A stretch of DNA of 64,000 bases. Origin: Phytophthora sp. 'mugwort'. Lineage: Eukaryota; Oomycota; Peronosporomycetes; Peronosporales; Peronosporaceae. The notes under the pieces were generated by a model. It was given only the letters and a program-made list of their open reading frames with translations, was not told where the DNA came from and made no database searches. Shown piece by piece: positions 22,583 through 35,700 of this stretch; the stretch's first letter is position 1; the number at the start of each line of letters is the position of its first letter. Location: the NCBI GenBank assembly GCA_033558025.1, contig JAUCEF010000004.1, forward strand, positions 3,720,001 through 3,784,000, in the 5' to 3' direction. The position numbers were made by a program, and so were the translations under genes.

Positions 22583-22743
22583 CTTACGTGGCACGGCGCC
22601 GATTGGTCATTATCACCCTCATCCATCCAATGACCGTGTTGCATTCCGCCTACGTGGCCGGGTGAACTTTAGATCGCTGTAGCCACTGCGTCACACTTCA
22701 CATCTTCCTGTACCCAAGTGCGCACTTTGCCATTCTTCAATCT
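22583..22743 (+). promoter_or_regulatory. Promoter motifs of cysteine synthase 1
   Basis: In order: CTTACGTGGC at 22583-22592, ATTGGTCA (CCAAT box) at 22602-22609, CCTACGTGGC at 22649-22658, and CATTCTTCAATCT at 22731-22743. The last fits the oomycete Inr consensus CATTYBNCAWTTT with one mismatch and sits about 55 bp before the ATG. The ACGTGGC core is the type bound by bZIP factors. The same three elements recur, in the same order, before the second gene. Confidence 0.6.
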
Positions 22744-22797
22744 GCGGCGTCCTCTCGACTCCGACCAGCCCGCTCCAGCCCACCCATTCACGTCAAG

Positions 22798-23775
22798 ATG
22801 GCCCCCAAGATTGCCAAGGACATGACCGCCCTCATCGGCAACACGCCTCTGGTCTATCTGAACCACGTGACCGAGGGTTGCCACGCCAAAATCGCCGTCA
22901 AATGCGAGTTCATGGAGCCGTGCGCTTCAGTTAAGGACCGCATCGGTCTGAGCATGATCCTGGACGCCGAGAAGTCCGGCCGCCTGCACAAGGACTCGCA
23001 TATCATTGAACCTACGTCTGGCAACACCGGTATCGGCTTGGCCTTCGCGTCGGCTGTACGCGGCTACAAGCTGACGCTCGTTATGCCTGACACCATGTCC
23101 ATGGAACGTCGCATCCTGCTTAAGTCCTTCGGTTGCGATGTCGTCCTCACCCCCGGTGCTAAGGGTATGACTGGCGCTATGGCCAAGGCCAACGAGCTTG
23201 TGGCCAAGGAACCTGGCACGGCCCTGACCCTCGGCCAGTTCGACAACCCGGCTAACCCCCAGATCCACTTCGAGACAACGGGCCCAGAGATCTGGCGGGA
23301 CACTGACGGCGAGATCGACATCTTCATCGCTGGTGTGGGCACGGGCGGCACCTTGACTGGCACGGGTCGTTACCTGAAGCCGAAAAAGGAGAGCCTGAAG
23401 GTCATCGCTGTCGAGCCAGCTGAGAGCCCCGTACTGTCTGGCGGCAAGTCGGGCCCGCACAAAATCCAGGGCATTGGCGCTGGCTTCGTGCCTCAGGTCC
23501 TTCAGACCGACCTGATCGATGAAGTCGTGACTGCTACCAGCGCAGAGGCTTTCGCCATGTCCAAGCGTCTCGCTCTGGAGGAAGGTATGCTGGTTGGCCC
23601 GTCGTCGGGTGCTGCCGTGACGGCCGCCATCAAGGTCGCATTGCGCCTGGAGAACGCTGGCAAACTGATTGTCGTTATTCTACCGAGTTTCGGTGAGCGT
23701 TACCTGTCGTCTGCACTGTTCGATAACGAGCGCGAGTACGCTAAGAACTTGCCGACCACGGAGCTCGAGGCTTAA
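22798..23775 (+). CDS. Cysteine synthase (O-acetylserine thiol-lyase), cytosolic-type
   Basis: Intact 325-residue, single-exon gene. It makes L-cysteine from O-acetylserine and sulfide using PLP. Visible family features are GNTPLVYLN (14-22), the PLP lysine K46 in ASVKDRIG, the substrate loop TSGNTG (73-78), the phosphate-cradling GVGTGGT, and [19 protein letters not shown] near the active-site entrance. The serine of GPSSGAA contacts the PLP ring nitrogen in this fold. No leader peptide precedes the core, so a cytosolic location is inferred. It is followed 956 bp downstream by a closely similar copy with a leader. Sequence cannot fully exclude a related activity such as cyanoalanine synthase. 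Confidence 0.94.
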   Translation: MAPKIAKDMTALIGNTPLVYLNHVTEGCHAKIAVKCEFMEPCASVKDRIGLSMILDAEKSGRLHKDSHIIEPTSGNTGIGLAFASAVRGYKLTLVMPDTMSMERRILLKSFGCDVVLTPGAKGMTGAMAKANELVAKEPGTALTLGQFDNPANPQIHFETTGPEIWRDTDGEIDIFIAGVGTGGTLTGTGRYLKPKKESLKVIAVEPAESPVLSGGKSGPHKIQGIGAGFVPQVLQTDLIDEVVTATSAEAFAMSKRLALEEGMLVGPSSGAAVTAAIKVALRLENAGKLIVVILPSFGERYLSSALFDNEREYAKNLPTTELEA

Positions 23776-24574
23776 GTCTATGAACAGCGAAGAAGCAGGT
23801 TCGCAATTGTTCTGAGTGACGTTGAAGGCGTTTCTGACTGGAGCGTTCCCATGCTTTTGTTATTGTAATTAGTGGCAGATAGATCATACTAGGTCTAGAG
23901 AAGAAGAGCGCAGTATCGCGATATTCTTATGCGAATACACGTTTTTAAACAATGCTGTTACTGCTGAAAACTGGACGAAGATCCCTGTGGAGAATCCACT
24001 AGTGAAGTTCGGCGCTTCGTGGACACTGTCGACTCGACAGTACCAGACAACTGCTTATCCCTTAGGATTGGAGTATCTGCGGTACATGAGCTGAATACCA
24101 ATGCAATATCTCGTGAATACATTTAGTACATACTACACTGTAATGTGTGATGTCATGTGAAGCTCTCGCAATTTGAAGGCCTTTAAGGTACTGATCGAAT
24201 GCCCATGACAGCCATCAATTGAATTTTGCTACAAAGCAACGCGCAAGTTGAAGTTGTTCGAATGCAGCCCGTTGATTGGATGGAAAATATCTCGACACGA
24301 TTCGCGCAAAAGATAACTGTGCACGTATTTGGCCGGCTCTCAGAGCCCCGCAGTGTTCACGGACACTGCAGTTGGACGATGTTATAGTCACCTCGGTGGG
24401 AAACGTGTCACTGTCGCCGAAGCAGCAGTCTCTGGACGGGCCAGCGATGTCTCTTCACTCTCGCTAAGCAAATGTGATTGCGCGCGGGGCGACCCCGCTA
24501 ATTGCGATACAATTTTCGCCAATCCGACGTGGTTTCGTGCGACCAAAGTTGAAGCGATGACATTGAGCGTTTTC
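23776..24574. other. Intergenic, nothing recognised
   Basis: About 800 bp between the two cysteine synthase genes. Contains AT-rich 3' flank and no reading frame with a domain. Confidence 0.5.
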
Positions 24575-24688
24575 ATTGGTCACTACAGGCGTATCAAATC
24601 TACATGTTTGTCCTACGTGGCAAGGGTGTACATACCGGTACCCTGCGATCGTGATCCCGGTGCCTGGTTCCGTCGTCATTCTTGAATC
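24575..24688 (+). promoter_or_regulatory. Promoter motifs of cysteine synthase 2
   Basis: ATTGGTCA at 24575-24582, CCTACGTGGC at 24612-24621 and TCATTCTTGAATC at 24676-24688 repeat, in order, the elements in front of the first copy. The last, Inr-like motif is about 42 bp before the ATG. Spacing between the first two is 37 bp here and 47 bp there. Confidence 0.55.
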
Positions 24689-24730
24689 CACAGCGTCGCC
24701 GACAGCCCCAAAGTTTCCTTAATTTTTAAG

Positions 24731-25756
24731 ATGCTCGCGCGCTCACTTCTCTCTGGTCGCCGCGCGCTTCTACGCAGCGCTCGCTCGCTCCACATCGCCA
24801 AGGACATGACGGAGCTCATCGGCAACACCCCTTTGGTCTACCTGAACCACGTGACTGAGGGTTGCCACGCCAAGATCGCCGTCAAGTGCGAGTTCATGGA
24901 GCCGTGCGCCTCGGTTAAGGACCGTATCGGTCTGAGCATGATCCTGGATGCCGAGAAGACTGGCCGCCTTACCAAGGAGCACCATATTATCGAGCCAACC
25001 TCTGGCAACACCGGTATCGGCTTAGCCTTCACCGCTGCTGTGCGCGGCTACAAGCTGACGCTCGTTATGCCCGACACTATGTCCATGGAGCGTCGCATCT
25101 TGCTCAAGTCGTTCGGCTGTGGCGTCGTGTTGACACCCGGCGCCAAGGGCATGACCGGTGCGGTGGCCATGGCTGAGCACCTGGTCAAGAAGGAGTCCGG
25201 CAAGGCCCTGACACTTGGCCAGTTCGACAACCCAGCCAACCCGAAGATCCACTTCGAGACCACGGGCCCGGAGGTCTGGCGTGACACCGATGGACAGGTG
25301 GATTTCTTTGTGGCTGGTGTTGGCACTGGCGGTACTCTGACGGGCACGGCCCGTTACCTGAAACCGAAGAAGCCCAGCGTCAAGATCGTGGCCGTCGAAC
25401 CCGAGGAGAGCCCCGTGCTGTCGGGCGGCAACCCTGCGCCTCACAAGATTCAGGGCATCGGCGCTGGTTTTGTGCCCAAGGTGCTGGAGCGTGACCTCAT
25501 CGACGAGGTCATCACAACTAGCAGCCCGGACGCTTTTGCCATGTCCAAGCGTCTGGCTTTGGAGGAGGGAATTCTAGTGGGTCCGTCTTCGGGCGCCGCT
25601 GTGGTGGCCAGTCTGGAGCTCGCCAAGCGCCCGGAGAACAAGGACAAGCTCATCGTGACCATCCTGCCTAGCTTCGGTGAGCGTTACTTGTCTTCGCCTC
25701 TGTTCGAAAAGGAGCGCGAGTTCGCCGCTAACCTGCCGACGTCGGAGCTGCCCTAA
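24731..25756 (+). CDS. Cysteine synthase with mitochondrial-type leader
   Basis: Intact 341-residue single-exon gene, very similar to the copy at 22798-23775 throughout the catalytic core (K63 in [40 protein letters not shown]). It differs by a 22-residue N-terminal extension, [20 protein letters not shown]. This is rich in Arg, Leu and Ser, lacks acidic residues and can form an amphipathic helix, the pattern of a mitochondrial presequence. The pair therefore looks like a tandem duplication whose products serve different compartments; the location is inferred. One core change is C-G-V-V-L (CDVVL in the other copy), outside the known catalytic residues. Confidence 0.93.
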   Translation: MLARSLLSGRRALLRSARSLHIAKDMTELIGNTPLVYLNHVTEGCHAKIAVKCEFMEPCASVKDRIGLSMILDAEKTGRLTKEHHIIEPTSGNTGIGLAFTAAVRGYKLTLVMPDTMSMERRILLKSFGCGVVLTPGAKGMTGAVAMAEHLVKKESGKALTLGQFDNPANPKIHFETTGPEVWRDTDGQVDFFVAGVGTGGTLTGTARYLKPKKPSVKIVAVEPEESPVLSGGNPAPHKIQGIGAGFVPKVLERDLIDEVITTSSPDAFAMSKRLALEEGILVGPSSGAAVVASLELAKRPENKDKLIVTILPSFGERYLSSPLFEKEREFAANLPTSELP

Positions 25757-26115
25757 GCTGCTCGGGATCGCGTTCTGTACATCGTGTGCTTTAATGTAAG
25801 TAGTTAACGATCTGCTGTAAGACCTCATAGACAGGAAGGAAAGAGTCTTCGTGTCGATACCCGCGCCTGATATTTAGTCCAGCGCAACAAATATATTCCA
25901 ACTCGAATTACTCGTCGCCTTTTTGCGGAGCTGTTGGCCTGTCACGTCGAGCCGGGAGTACAAGGCCATAGATCGTAGGTGTAGATGGGTGTTAATGAGC
26001 ACGAACCCCTGGATTACCAGGGGTACGTGACGTGCAGTTGGGACCTCAATTAAAAATAATACTGTGAGCAGGCCATTCGTGGTCTACGTGGTCACGTCAC
26101 CCGCTCCTCGTCTCT
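25757..26115. other. Convergent intergenic gap with a short hairpin
   Basis: 359 bp between two convergent stops. An 8-bp perfect inverted repeat (ACCCCTGG / CCAGGGGT, 4-base loop) lies at 26005-26024; possible RNA 3'-end structure. Confidence 0.5.
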
Positions 26116-26558
26116 TCAAGCCCGCGGCTGAAGCGACGGGTCCAGGTAGTTGGCTTGCGAGCGGCCCCGCTCCGCCTGGAACTTTCGTAGCTGACGCAAG
26201 TAGTGGAACTCTCTTAGCATGGCGTTGGCCTCGGTGTAGTGGTTGCGTACTGCTCTGGCGCGCGGTGTCTCCATGTCCGTGTCCATGGCAGCGTCCTCGC
26301 CCGCCCACCGCACTCCCTGGGATCCTTTGCAATTATGTTCAACATGGGATTCAATAAGCGAGACAATAAATTATGGAGATCAATTATGGTTACGCTACCG
26401 TCATAGTTGTAAGCCACGCGCAGCCGCTTCAATTCACTCTCGATAGCCTCACCGACCTCCGAGCTGCTGTCGGGTTGATCCATGGACGTCGACGTGGACG
26501 CGTCGCTCTCGTACGCGCTCGGCTGCTGGCCATCGGCCCACTCGCGCTTTCGGCTCAT
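26116..26558 (-). CDS. Small unknown protein, two exons
   Basis: Exon 1 at 26399-26558 (MSRKREWADGQQPSAYESDA start) joins exon 2 at 26116-26324 across a 74-bp intron with donor GTAGCG and acceptor GCAAAG, giving 122 residues. An alternative splice (donor GTAACC, acceptor CCCAG at 26317) also keeps frame and changes only two or three residues. The first half is Ser/Asp-rich. The second half is basic and helical (RAVRNHYTEANAMLREFHYL, then RQLRKFQAERGRSQANYLDP). No family is recognised; composition would fit a small nuclear protein. It lies 183 bp downstream of the fatty acid synthase stop, same strand. Confidence 0.6.
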
Positions 26559-26740
26559 CACTCGCAAGACGAAGAAGCTTTGCAAGAAAGAAACAATTAT
26601 GTATTTGGTACTAGCCAAAATAAGGACCTACCGGTAGCCTTTTGGTCCATTTTTGAGCACTTCAACGTGCTGTTGACGAAAGTCGTAGTATATTTAGTCC
26701 ATTTAAAGCACTTCAACGTATATTTTAACCAGCAAGCTCC

Positions 26741-29700
26741 TTACTCCAAGCTCGCGACGGCCTGTGCGACGGCGTACTCGTCCGAGTGGCTGATAGATAC
26801 ACTGAGTTTGGTCAGTCCGATGCGGTTGAAGATCTGCAGTGGATATCCCGACAGCAACACGGACGGCGCGCCCGATGCCGTCATGACGACCTCGATCTCG
26901 CGGAGGGACACACCGGTATCTTGCCAAAGGTTGGGAGCGACACTCGACATAGCCTTGATCGCTGCTTCCTTGGCGGCCCAGCGACCGGCAAAGCTGGCGG
27001 CGGGGTGGGCAGCGCTGTAGCAGTACGCCATCTCCTGGTCCGTGAAGTTACGCCGGATAAAATCCTCGCGGCCATTCGGACTCTCGAACGTGGCCACGGG
27101 CTGCACGTCCACCCCTACGCCCACGTTCACAGATGCCAGGCCAAGATCGCTCGCTGTTTGGTTGATGGCAGTCAGTAGCTTTGACGACGCATCAGTCGGA
27201 TGTTGCTTCATGGACGTCGCCATCGTCTTTGCCGCCTCCTTCGTCTTCTTGACACGCGTCGCCCCGCGATGACGCCGGCGTGCAGCCGTTGCAGACGAGT
27301 GCGTGCCGCTGAACCGCCACGACTGGGACGTCACATCGTACTGGGCACGGACTGTGGGGTCCAGAAGCACGCTACTCTCCTGAGCCGGCGAATACGGCGC
27401 CTCATTCTTCACCTGGATGTGCGACTGCTTGCCGGTGATCACGCTCTGCGCGTGCGTGTTCATCTTGATCAGACGCTTCTCGCGACGGACCGAATACTGC
27501 CGGAAGGTTTCAGCGGACAGCGTCGAGAGCAGGTAATCCGGGTGCACCACCACCAACTCGCCACTGACCTGGCCAAACCCAAAGCTTTTCAGCAGGATCG
27601 CCTTGATCCCATCGGTTTGGAGGCTTCGGTTCGGATACACGAGGTGGTTGTACTTGCGCAGCGTCTCCCACGTGTTGTCCAGTTGCCGGTTACCAGGGAT
27701 CAGTCCCGTATTGAGCACCTGTAGCAGTCCGTTGAGCTGCCACGCAGCAGCGGCGCCCTTCGGGTGTCCCGTAATGCTCTTCTGGCACATGACCGGCAAC
27801 GGGTTGCCTGAAGAGCGTCCCAAGTGAGCCATCTGCTTATGCGTCACCTCACTCTCGTTCTTGTCATTCGCCTTGGTGCCCGTAGCGTGGAAGCTCGTGG
27901 CGCCCAGGTCGTCCACATCCAGATTCCAGACAGCCAAAGCGCCACGAATAGGCGCAATGTCCATGCGGCCCTCGTAGAACGTGTGGCCCCACATGGCTTG
28001 CGCGGCCTTGACCTTGCGCTCCTTCATCTCGCCGAGCAGCTTCAAGCCCGAATCGTTCCCGTGGACCAGCATCTTCTCACGCGCAAACCACGTCTCAATA
28101 CTCTCGAGCTCGTAATCAAACTGACGGCGTCGGTACTCCACGTCCAGCAGCGGTGAAGGCTTCGAATTGTCCGTCAAGGTCTCACGCGCCGTGGTCAGAA
28201 TACCTTGGCCGGGAGCTGGTACCGAGCGGCCATTCTTGTCCGTGGCGGTATTGGCCAGCGCGATAATACCATAGATCGGAACTCCCATTTCAAGCGCAAG
28301 CTGCGCGTCCATCAGTAGCTGAATGCCGGCGCCGTGACTCTCCATGAAGCCGTCCAGCGTACTCGAGCACGGCCGGCACATTTCTTTCGGCTCACGACCC
28401 ATGCTCATCTCTTTCACCGAGTCACTCGTTGCCTTCATCTGCGCAAACTCGAACGCACTCTCCTCACTAAAATCGTCATAGCCGCCGACGACGCACACAC
28501 GGGCCTTGTCGTTCTTGATGGTCTCGACGGCAATGTCCACAGACTCGGCTGCCGTGGCACACGCACCCACGGGCGTCTTGATCGGGCCACACGAGCTTAG
28601 CAACAACATGTTCACCCAAGCTGGAGGCGTGTTAATGAAACACTCCTGCAAGATGTCGCTCGGAGCCGGCTTGCCCAGAAGACGGTGCTTATAAATCTGC
28701 GAGAACGCACGGGCGCCGCCCATGCCGCCGCCGGACGTGTTGCCAACGTCCGAGACGTGCACGTACTGATAAAACTCGTATGGGTCCGTCACTCCTGCTG
28801 CAACGAAGGCGTCCATCGTGGACGCCAACGCGTACAGCGTGATCGGGTCCACCGACTCGGCTAAGTCTTTGGACAGCCCAAGGCGCTCAGCGCTCCACCC
28901 GGTCGGGATCTGGCCAGCGACAAAGCGGTCGAACGAAAGCGCGCGCGGGATATTGAGAACGGAGCCTTTGCGCAGACGGATCATCCACGCACCCGACGCG
29001 TTCTGGAACACGTCCACGTTGTCCTCGCCCAGCTCTTTGCGGCACTGAAGAGCTTCGTCGCGGTCTGCCACCTCGATCGGCGACATGTTCTTGTCAATAG
29101 CAATCTGGTGCAGGACCATCTTGTGCTTCGGGTCATAGCCGTCGAACAGCTCTGGCTCCACAAGACGGATCCCGCAGTGCTCCAGGATCTCCTCCTCGTA
29201 ACGAGGCTTCACTTCATGGTCAGGTACGATCTCGTTCGTCTTAGCATCGACCCAATTGCCCTTCTCAAGCACGATGCGGCCTGTGAGCCACGCCAGCTCA
29301 ATACAACCTTCCATCGAGAATTCGCCGTACGACTCCATCTCCCACCGCGTACGCGAGTTCCCCCACGGACTCACCTCGCCGAAGCCGGTTACGACAACAA
29401 CTTGACGCAGGTCCAGCATTCCACGCAGCAGCGCCTGCTTCGGTGACGTCGAGATCGTCGTCACGCCCGAGAGGTTCGGGAACGTGTTGCAGAAGTAGCT
29501 TGAATAATTCGCACGTGGAGAGACCTTGGACGGAATGGCAGCAGACGCTTCCTCCTCGAGCACAGCATGGACAGACGCCTGCAGCTTCGCCTTATTCATG
29601 AGATCGCTACGAATGGCATCCACCCGCTGCTTCAGGTTGTGCACCTGGGCCATGCCGCCACTCAAGTCTACAAAGACGGGGGAATCCGTCGCCCGGTCTA

Positions 29701-32700
29701 CCATCCTCGGGTGCATCAACGCGCTCAGGTTGAAGCCCATTTCCGTCGTACTGAACGTCCGTACTCCCATCTTCTCGACGCCAACAGCGACCACGTTATT
29801 CGCCGACATGAGGCCCGTGCCTCGCGTCCAGCCGATCACGGCACCAACGATTGAAAGCTGTTCGTCCCAGCCCTCGGAATGCCACTTGGCCATGAGACTC
29901 TCCACGCCGAGCTTCGACTCGGCGTACAGACCATCTCCACCAAAGCTGCCGTGGTTCGGCGACATGGGAAGGATCACGAGAGCAGGGCGAGTGGTGACGC
30001 CGCGAGTCTTCTTCGCCGTGACGATTTCCCCAAGCAGACGGACGACATTTGTCAGCATGATGCGGTGCGCCAGCTCCGAGCGGGAATCGAGATCTGAGAT
30101 CCGTCCAACCTCCGACAGCGCGGCAAACGGCACCACGAAGTCCAAGTCGAGCTTGTGCACGTCGTAAACGTACGTTACCAGGCTCCGCACGTCCATTTTG
30201 GACGCTTGGTTGAACGGGAGAACGAGGAGACGGCTGCCGCGACTGCCGTGCTGCTCGTAGATCTCACGGAACATGGTCGTTGTCTTCAAGCTGAAGCTAC
30301 TCGTCGTCACGAACACGGTAGCGCCGCCTTCAAGAAGCGTCTTGACCATTTCAGCACCAATTGAGTCCTTGCCACAACCAGTAAGTAGCGCCACTTTATC
30401 AGTGAACGAGACACCCGTCGAGGCCATCTCGCGCATACACGACAGCAACACGCACGTCGACTTAACGTTGTATAGACGGAGTGTCGGGTCCACGTCGGAC
30501 GGCTTGCGGACGTGCACGTGAGGCAGCACGAGCTTCTTGAGGCTTTCGTTCAGACTGTAGCCTAGCGACGACGAACGAGACACGATCGACGTGTCCGACT
30601 CGCGTGTCACACGCGTACGGAATGAGTCGCGCAGTGCGCTGAGCTTGGCACGCTCGACAGGAGCGACTGTATTTGCCTTAGCTCCCTGCATGTCGGCCAC
30701 AACCGATTCTACCGTCTCAGAACCGTCGCTGGCCGGGTCGCCACTGATGCTGCCGTCGTCGTTCACAGTCGACTCAAACCCGACAGCGCTGGTCATACCA
30801 GCCGTGACGTCGGAGCCAGCAACACCGACGGTCTCGACCGCGTCGTTGTACTCCAGACCACGCGCAATCTCATTAACGTAACTGATCGCGTCTGCTACAC
30901 CTGGACGAAGCACTTCACTATACTCGAGCTCACCGTCCTCATGGATGAGAAGCTGGGGCTGTGTCGGTCTGAAGCTCTGGATGTTCACTGGGTCCCTGTT
31001 CAACCACTCCTTCACTTGTTTGGCCAGTAATTGGACGGCCTGAGCAAGTTCCGGTCCGCCGTTTTCTTCAGCTCTTGATTCGAAGAACTCTGTGCATTGC
31101 AGAAGCTCAGGCGTGGCGCGATTGCACAGGTACGGCTTGAACCACTCGAGCGGCGGCAGCGCAGACCCGTCCGTGATCGTATCGACGCTCTTGTTGACGA
31201 AGCGCGTCATCGCCTCGAAGCGAGTGTTTAAGGCTTCGTTCGCCGCGATCTTTGGACGTCCAGACACGTCCTTCCCCGCTGCCGCGCGGTAGTACAGCTC
31301 TATGGCATCTTGTACAGCCCAGTTCCAGTAGCTGTCATACTCACGCACCTTCTTGGGGTCAAACTTGCCTGTAATGCCAGTCGTGTAGACCTCGCCGTGC
31401 TCTCCCATCCACTGCGACATAGACGACTCGACGCCCTCGCGTAGCTCCACTTCGGTTTCGATCTTGCGGTGCCAGTCGAGCTTCTCTTCGCTCAGGAACG
31501 ACGTCATCGCATCGACCTGGTCCGTCATCATGGCCTTCAGACGTTTCTCAAAGTTGCTCGACAGCGAGCTTGCCTGCATCACCTGGTGGTCCATTACCGA
31601 GCTAGCCATCATACCCCCCAGCTTCGACAGGTACGGAATGTCGACGGCAGCGTACGTAGAGTAGTCGTCTACAACGGTATCCAGCCACTTCTTCGCCGTC
31701 GACTCGTCCGTCAGCCGCTGCTTCGGGCTGTGGGTCAAACCATGCAGCAGTACACTTTCAACACGGCCGCTTGGCAAACAACGTTCGCTGGACAAGTACT
31801 CCTTGATGGCCGAGAAGCCAAAACCGCCGGGCATTTTGCTGGCCAACATCTTCCCGACAAGAGCACTGGTCACCTTACCCGGCGAGTTGTAGTCTGAAAA
31901 CTTGTCCGCTAGCTCGACCAGCTTCATCTCAGCGGCGTCGTCCGGGCCAGCACCGAACTCCTTCTTTAAATCACCTACGATCTCGTTCTGCACGGCCGAC
32001 TTGCCAGCAGACAGCGTCTTGATGCTTGTTGTCTCTATAACCTCATTGAAGGCCTTGCCGAACCTCGCCGCGATCATCACCAGCAGCGCGTGCTTCGCTT
32101 CCACGGGCTTGTCACTTATTGTCGGGATCGAGACCGAAGCGGGATTCAAGTACGTGGCCGTCGCGCCAGGCGCAGCCGTCGCTGGACGGGCAAGCGAGAC
32201 GCCAGCGAACGACGCGTAGTCGCTCATGCTGTCGTCCAGCCACTTGCGTGCGTCGTCCTCGCTCTTGAACCGAGTTGGCGGGGCCAGCAGAAGAGAGTGC
32301 GCGAGGACGCTCTCGATGCGGCCAGCTCCCAGCCCCTTATCTAAGCTGAGGTATTCCTTAATACGCGACATCGTGAAGCCGCCGGGCATCTTGCTTGCCA
32401 CCACCTGGTTGACCAGACCGTTCGTCACCTTGCCCAGCGTGCTGTAGCTTGAGAAGTGCGACGCCAGCTCCTTCAACGGCACCTCGCCGGCACCGTCAGG
32501 CACATCGCTGCCAAACTCCTTCTCGAGGTCACCAAGAATTTCGTTCTGCACGGCAGATTTACCGGCGCACAGCGTCTTCACGTCCGTGTTTTCCGTAATC
32601 TCGGATAGTTCCTTGTTCAGACGGACGGCGGGAAGTACTCGCAGGACGTGCAGAGCTGTAACTGGAGCGTCTGGAGCAGCATCGGTGACAGGAGCTGGAA

Positions 32701-35700
32701 TAGCGTACGCTTGCTGGACTGGAGCAACAGCCGGAGCAGCGACTGGAGTGACAGGGACAGGGACGGACTCCACGGCTCCAGCAACCGAACCGCGAACGTA
32801 CTCCGAGGCTGAAATACCCCACGTCTCTTCTTCAAAGTGCACAACCTCGCGGTCACGTTGGTACCAGAGAATCTCGCGTGGTACGTCCGGGAACTCGCCG
32901 AGCTGAAGCGTACGTAGTGCCATGTTCGCCAACGTCGGGGCGGGACCGATCTCCACGAAGCGGTGGACGCCACCGTCGGCGAACATGAGTTGCTGCGTCT
33001 TGATCCACTCGACTGGAGACGCAAACTGATAGGCCAATAGCTCTACTACAAGAAGATGAGTAAGCTGGGCCCTCGTGGTTAATTCCCATTGAATCGGGTC
33101 TAGAACCTCAGCCAGGTACAGACTGTTTGTCGCCGTGTACACCTTCTCAACGTACGCTCGCTCTAGTGAGAATGGAGTCGCCACCAAGTTGGGGATATAG
33201 CGATTCACCAGAAGCGGTAGCTGACGCTCGAGCACCTGCGGGTCGAACTTGGTCCGCAGTAACGCACGGAATGACGGCACGCCACCAAGCAGCTCACGTG
33301 AGTGGAACGGCACGTCAATACCAGGCAGAAGAATGGTCGCTAGTCCTCTGGTCAGCGTGAATGTACGGCCACTCTGTTCGCATCTTTCTTTAAGGGATCG
33401 AGCGTGCTCAAGCGAGTCCGCGATAACCTTCGTCACGTCTTCAGGCCCCGTCGACTGCAGCGTCTTGAAAGCCGTGAGCGCGCGTGACAACGTCTCCAGA
33501 TTCACATTCTCACCGGCGACGACGTACTGGTACTGCTGGACGTTGAAGTTGACGACCTGTAGGAGCTTCCCAGACGCTGTCTCAATGCCCTTTACGATCG
33601 CGTGCAAGAGCTCTTCTGTCAAGTGAGGACCAACACGCGCGGGATTCGCAGCCACCATGCCGTACGCCGAACGTCCGTGGATATCACGCTTGACAGCATT
33701 CTGCATGATTAATCCACGCAGGAACACCACTTCCACGACGTCTTCTAACGCCAGAGCGCCAGCAAACGAGCTGAGACCGGCATACTCGCCAAGCGAGTGG
33801 CCAGCAAAGTATGCGTCGTCCGGGATCAGCTGTGCGGCCTCTATCTCCGAGAACATGGCCTTCTCCAGCAAGACTAACGCCGGCTGGTTGAACTGGGTCG
33901 CAAAGAGCAAACCATCGGACAAGGAGAAGGTGAAGCTCTGTGTGCACGCAGTGATGTCAGGAAGCAGCGGCCCAACCTCGCCCGTCTCCGGGTCTTCACA
34001 CGTCAAGCTCCTGTACTTGTCACGAATCTGTCGACCTTTCTTGCCGCCAAAATGCACCGTGATTGACTTGGGGTTGGTCCGCACGATGTCGAGGATTGAA
34101 AAGCCAAATGTGTTGAGAAGGTGAAGGTCGCCACGGTCCCAAACCTCCCGGGCAATCGAAGATTCCTCATAGCGGGCCATGCCCATTCCAACCTCAGCCG
34201 AACCTTGGCCCGTAAAAACAACGGCCATCGGCGCCTGCTTGACGACGGCACGTGCGCTGATGACACGATCGCTTCTAGTGTTGACAACTTCAATGGACAA
34301 GACCTTTTTGCCCTTGTCTACGCCCACGTGACGCGCCTGCATGAATAACGTGTCGCCCGGGGACACCATCGCGTCAAAGTCCACGTTGTAGTCCACAACG
34401 TTCGTGTCCAGGCCCTGGCCGAAGCTTTGGATCACCAGGTCGCGCACTTTCGTCGCAGTCCACAGGCCGTGCATGATCGGCTTGCCCTGTGGTAGGTGGC
34501 CCAGGATAGCGGCGTACCTGGAGCGGTGAATCGGGTTCAGGTCACGAGACGCCACGGCGTACGCCAGAGCATTCGTCGGAACAGTGATCTCCAGCGGCGT
34601 CTCCAGCAGGTACGCACCGTTGTTGACGCCGATCTTGACGTCCTCGAGCTGTAGCTGGCGTATGAAGGCCGCGACAGGACTTTCATTCACTTTGTCGCTC
34701 TTAAACTCGACCGTACCGATCTCTACTGTCGACCCGGCTTCCTCTCGCAGCAAAACACCCGACACTTCCAAGGACCTCAACGAGTTAATTGAGATGTACT
34801 GTTTCTTCGTCGTCAGCTGGAACGTTAAGCGATCGCCTAAGTTTAACGAGAACCCGGCTGCAAGTTTCAGCCACGGCTTCGCGGTCAGAACCGCCACATC
34901 TTCCAAACGATAGAGCACAAGCTCGTCCACCGACTTGTCGACTGAGTAGGTCGATTCGAAGTCATCAAAGGAGCCACGGATGAGGAACTCGCTGTGTAGC
35001 TCCACGAGAGGCTCAAGCGTCTCCATCATGTCGTCGTTCACTGTACGTCTTGAGATAGTGGCCACGCCCTGCACAATCTTGCCACTGTCGATAATACGTA
35101 GACTGTTAACCTTAGACGTGCTCACGAGCTCGTCGCCAGACAGGAACGTGGTTGAAGCCTTGCGTGAGGACAAGAGTTTGTAGGAGTGTTTAAGATGCAC
35201 AAGGTCCAGCAGGTTGCCCTTCACTTCCTTTGTGAACACCGACTGGATCAATGGCCGCCACGCTACGACCGTCGAGAAGTCAGCAGGAGCGCCGGCCGTA
35301 TTGATATCGAGTCCCAGAGCGCCACGATACGCAGCGATGTCGTCCTTCGAGATGGAAAAGTCGGCCGAGAAACAGGACGTCACACTCGCCGTACACGCAG
35401 ATTTACACGACTCATCTTCCTTGCCCTCAATTGCCAGCCAGAAGTGAGCGTAGAACGCCTTCACCTTTTCGATCAAGTCGCTGTCGACGTGGATCGGGCA
35501 CGACAGCTCCGGATGGTATTTAAACGTCATCTCCAGCGCCACGACACGAGCTTTGAGACCAGTTACGGCCGGACGCACCTCGTTCACAACGACGGCAATA
35601 CCCACCGCCTTCTTCGTGATCTCGATCACAGGGCCCGACATGTCGATCGAGCTATCGAACACACGGATACCAGCAGCGTCGACCATGCACTTTTGGCCCA

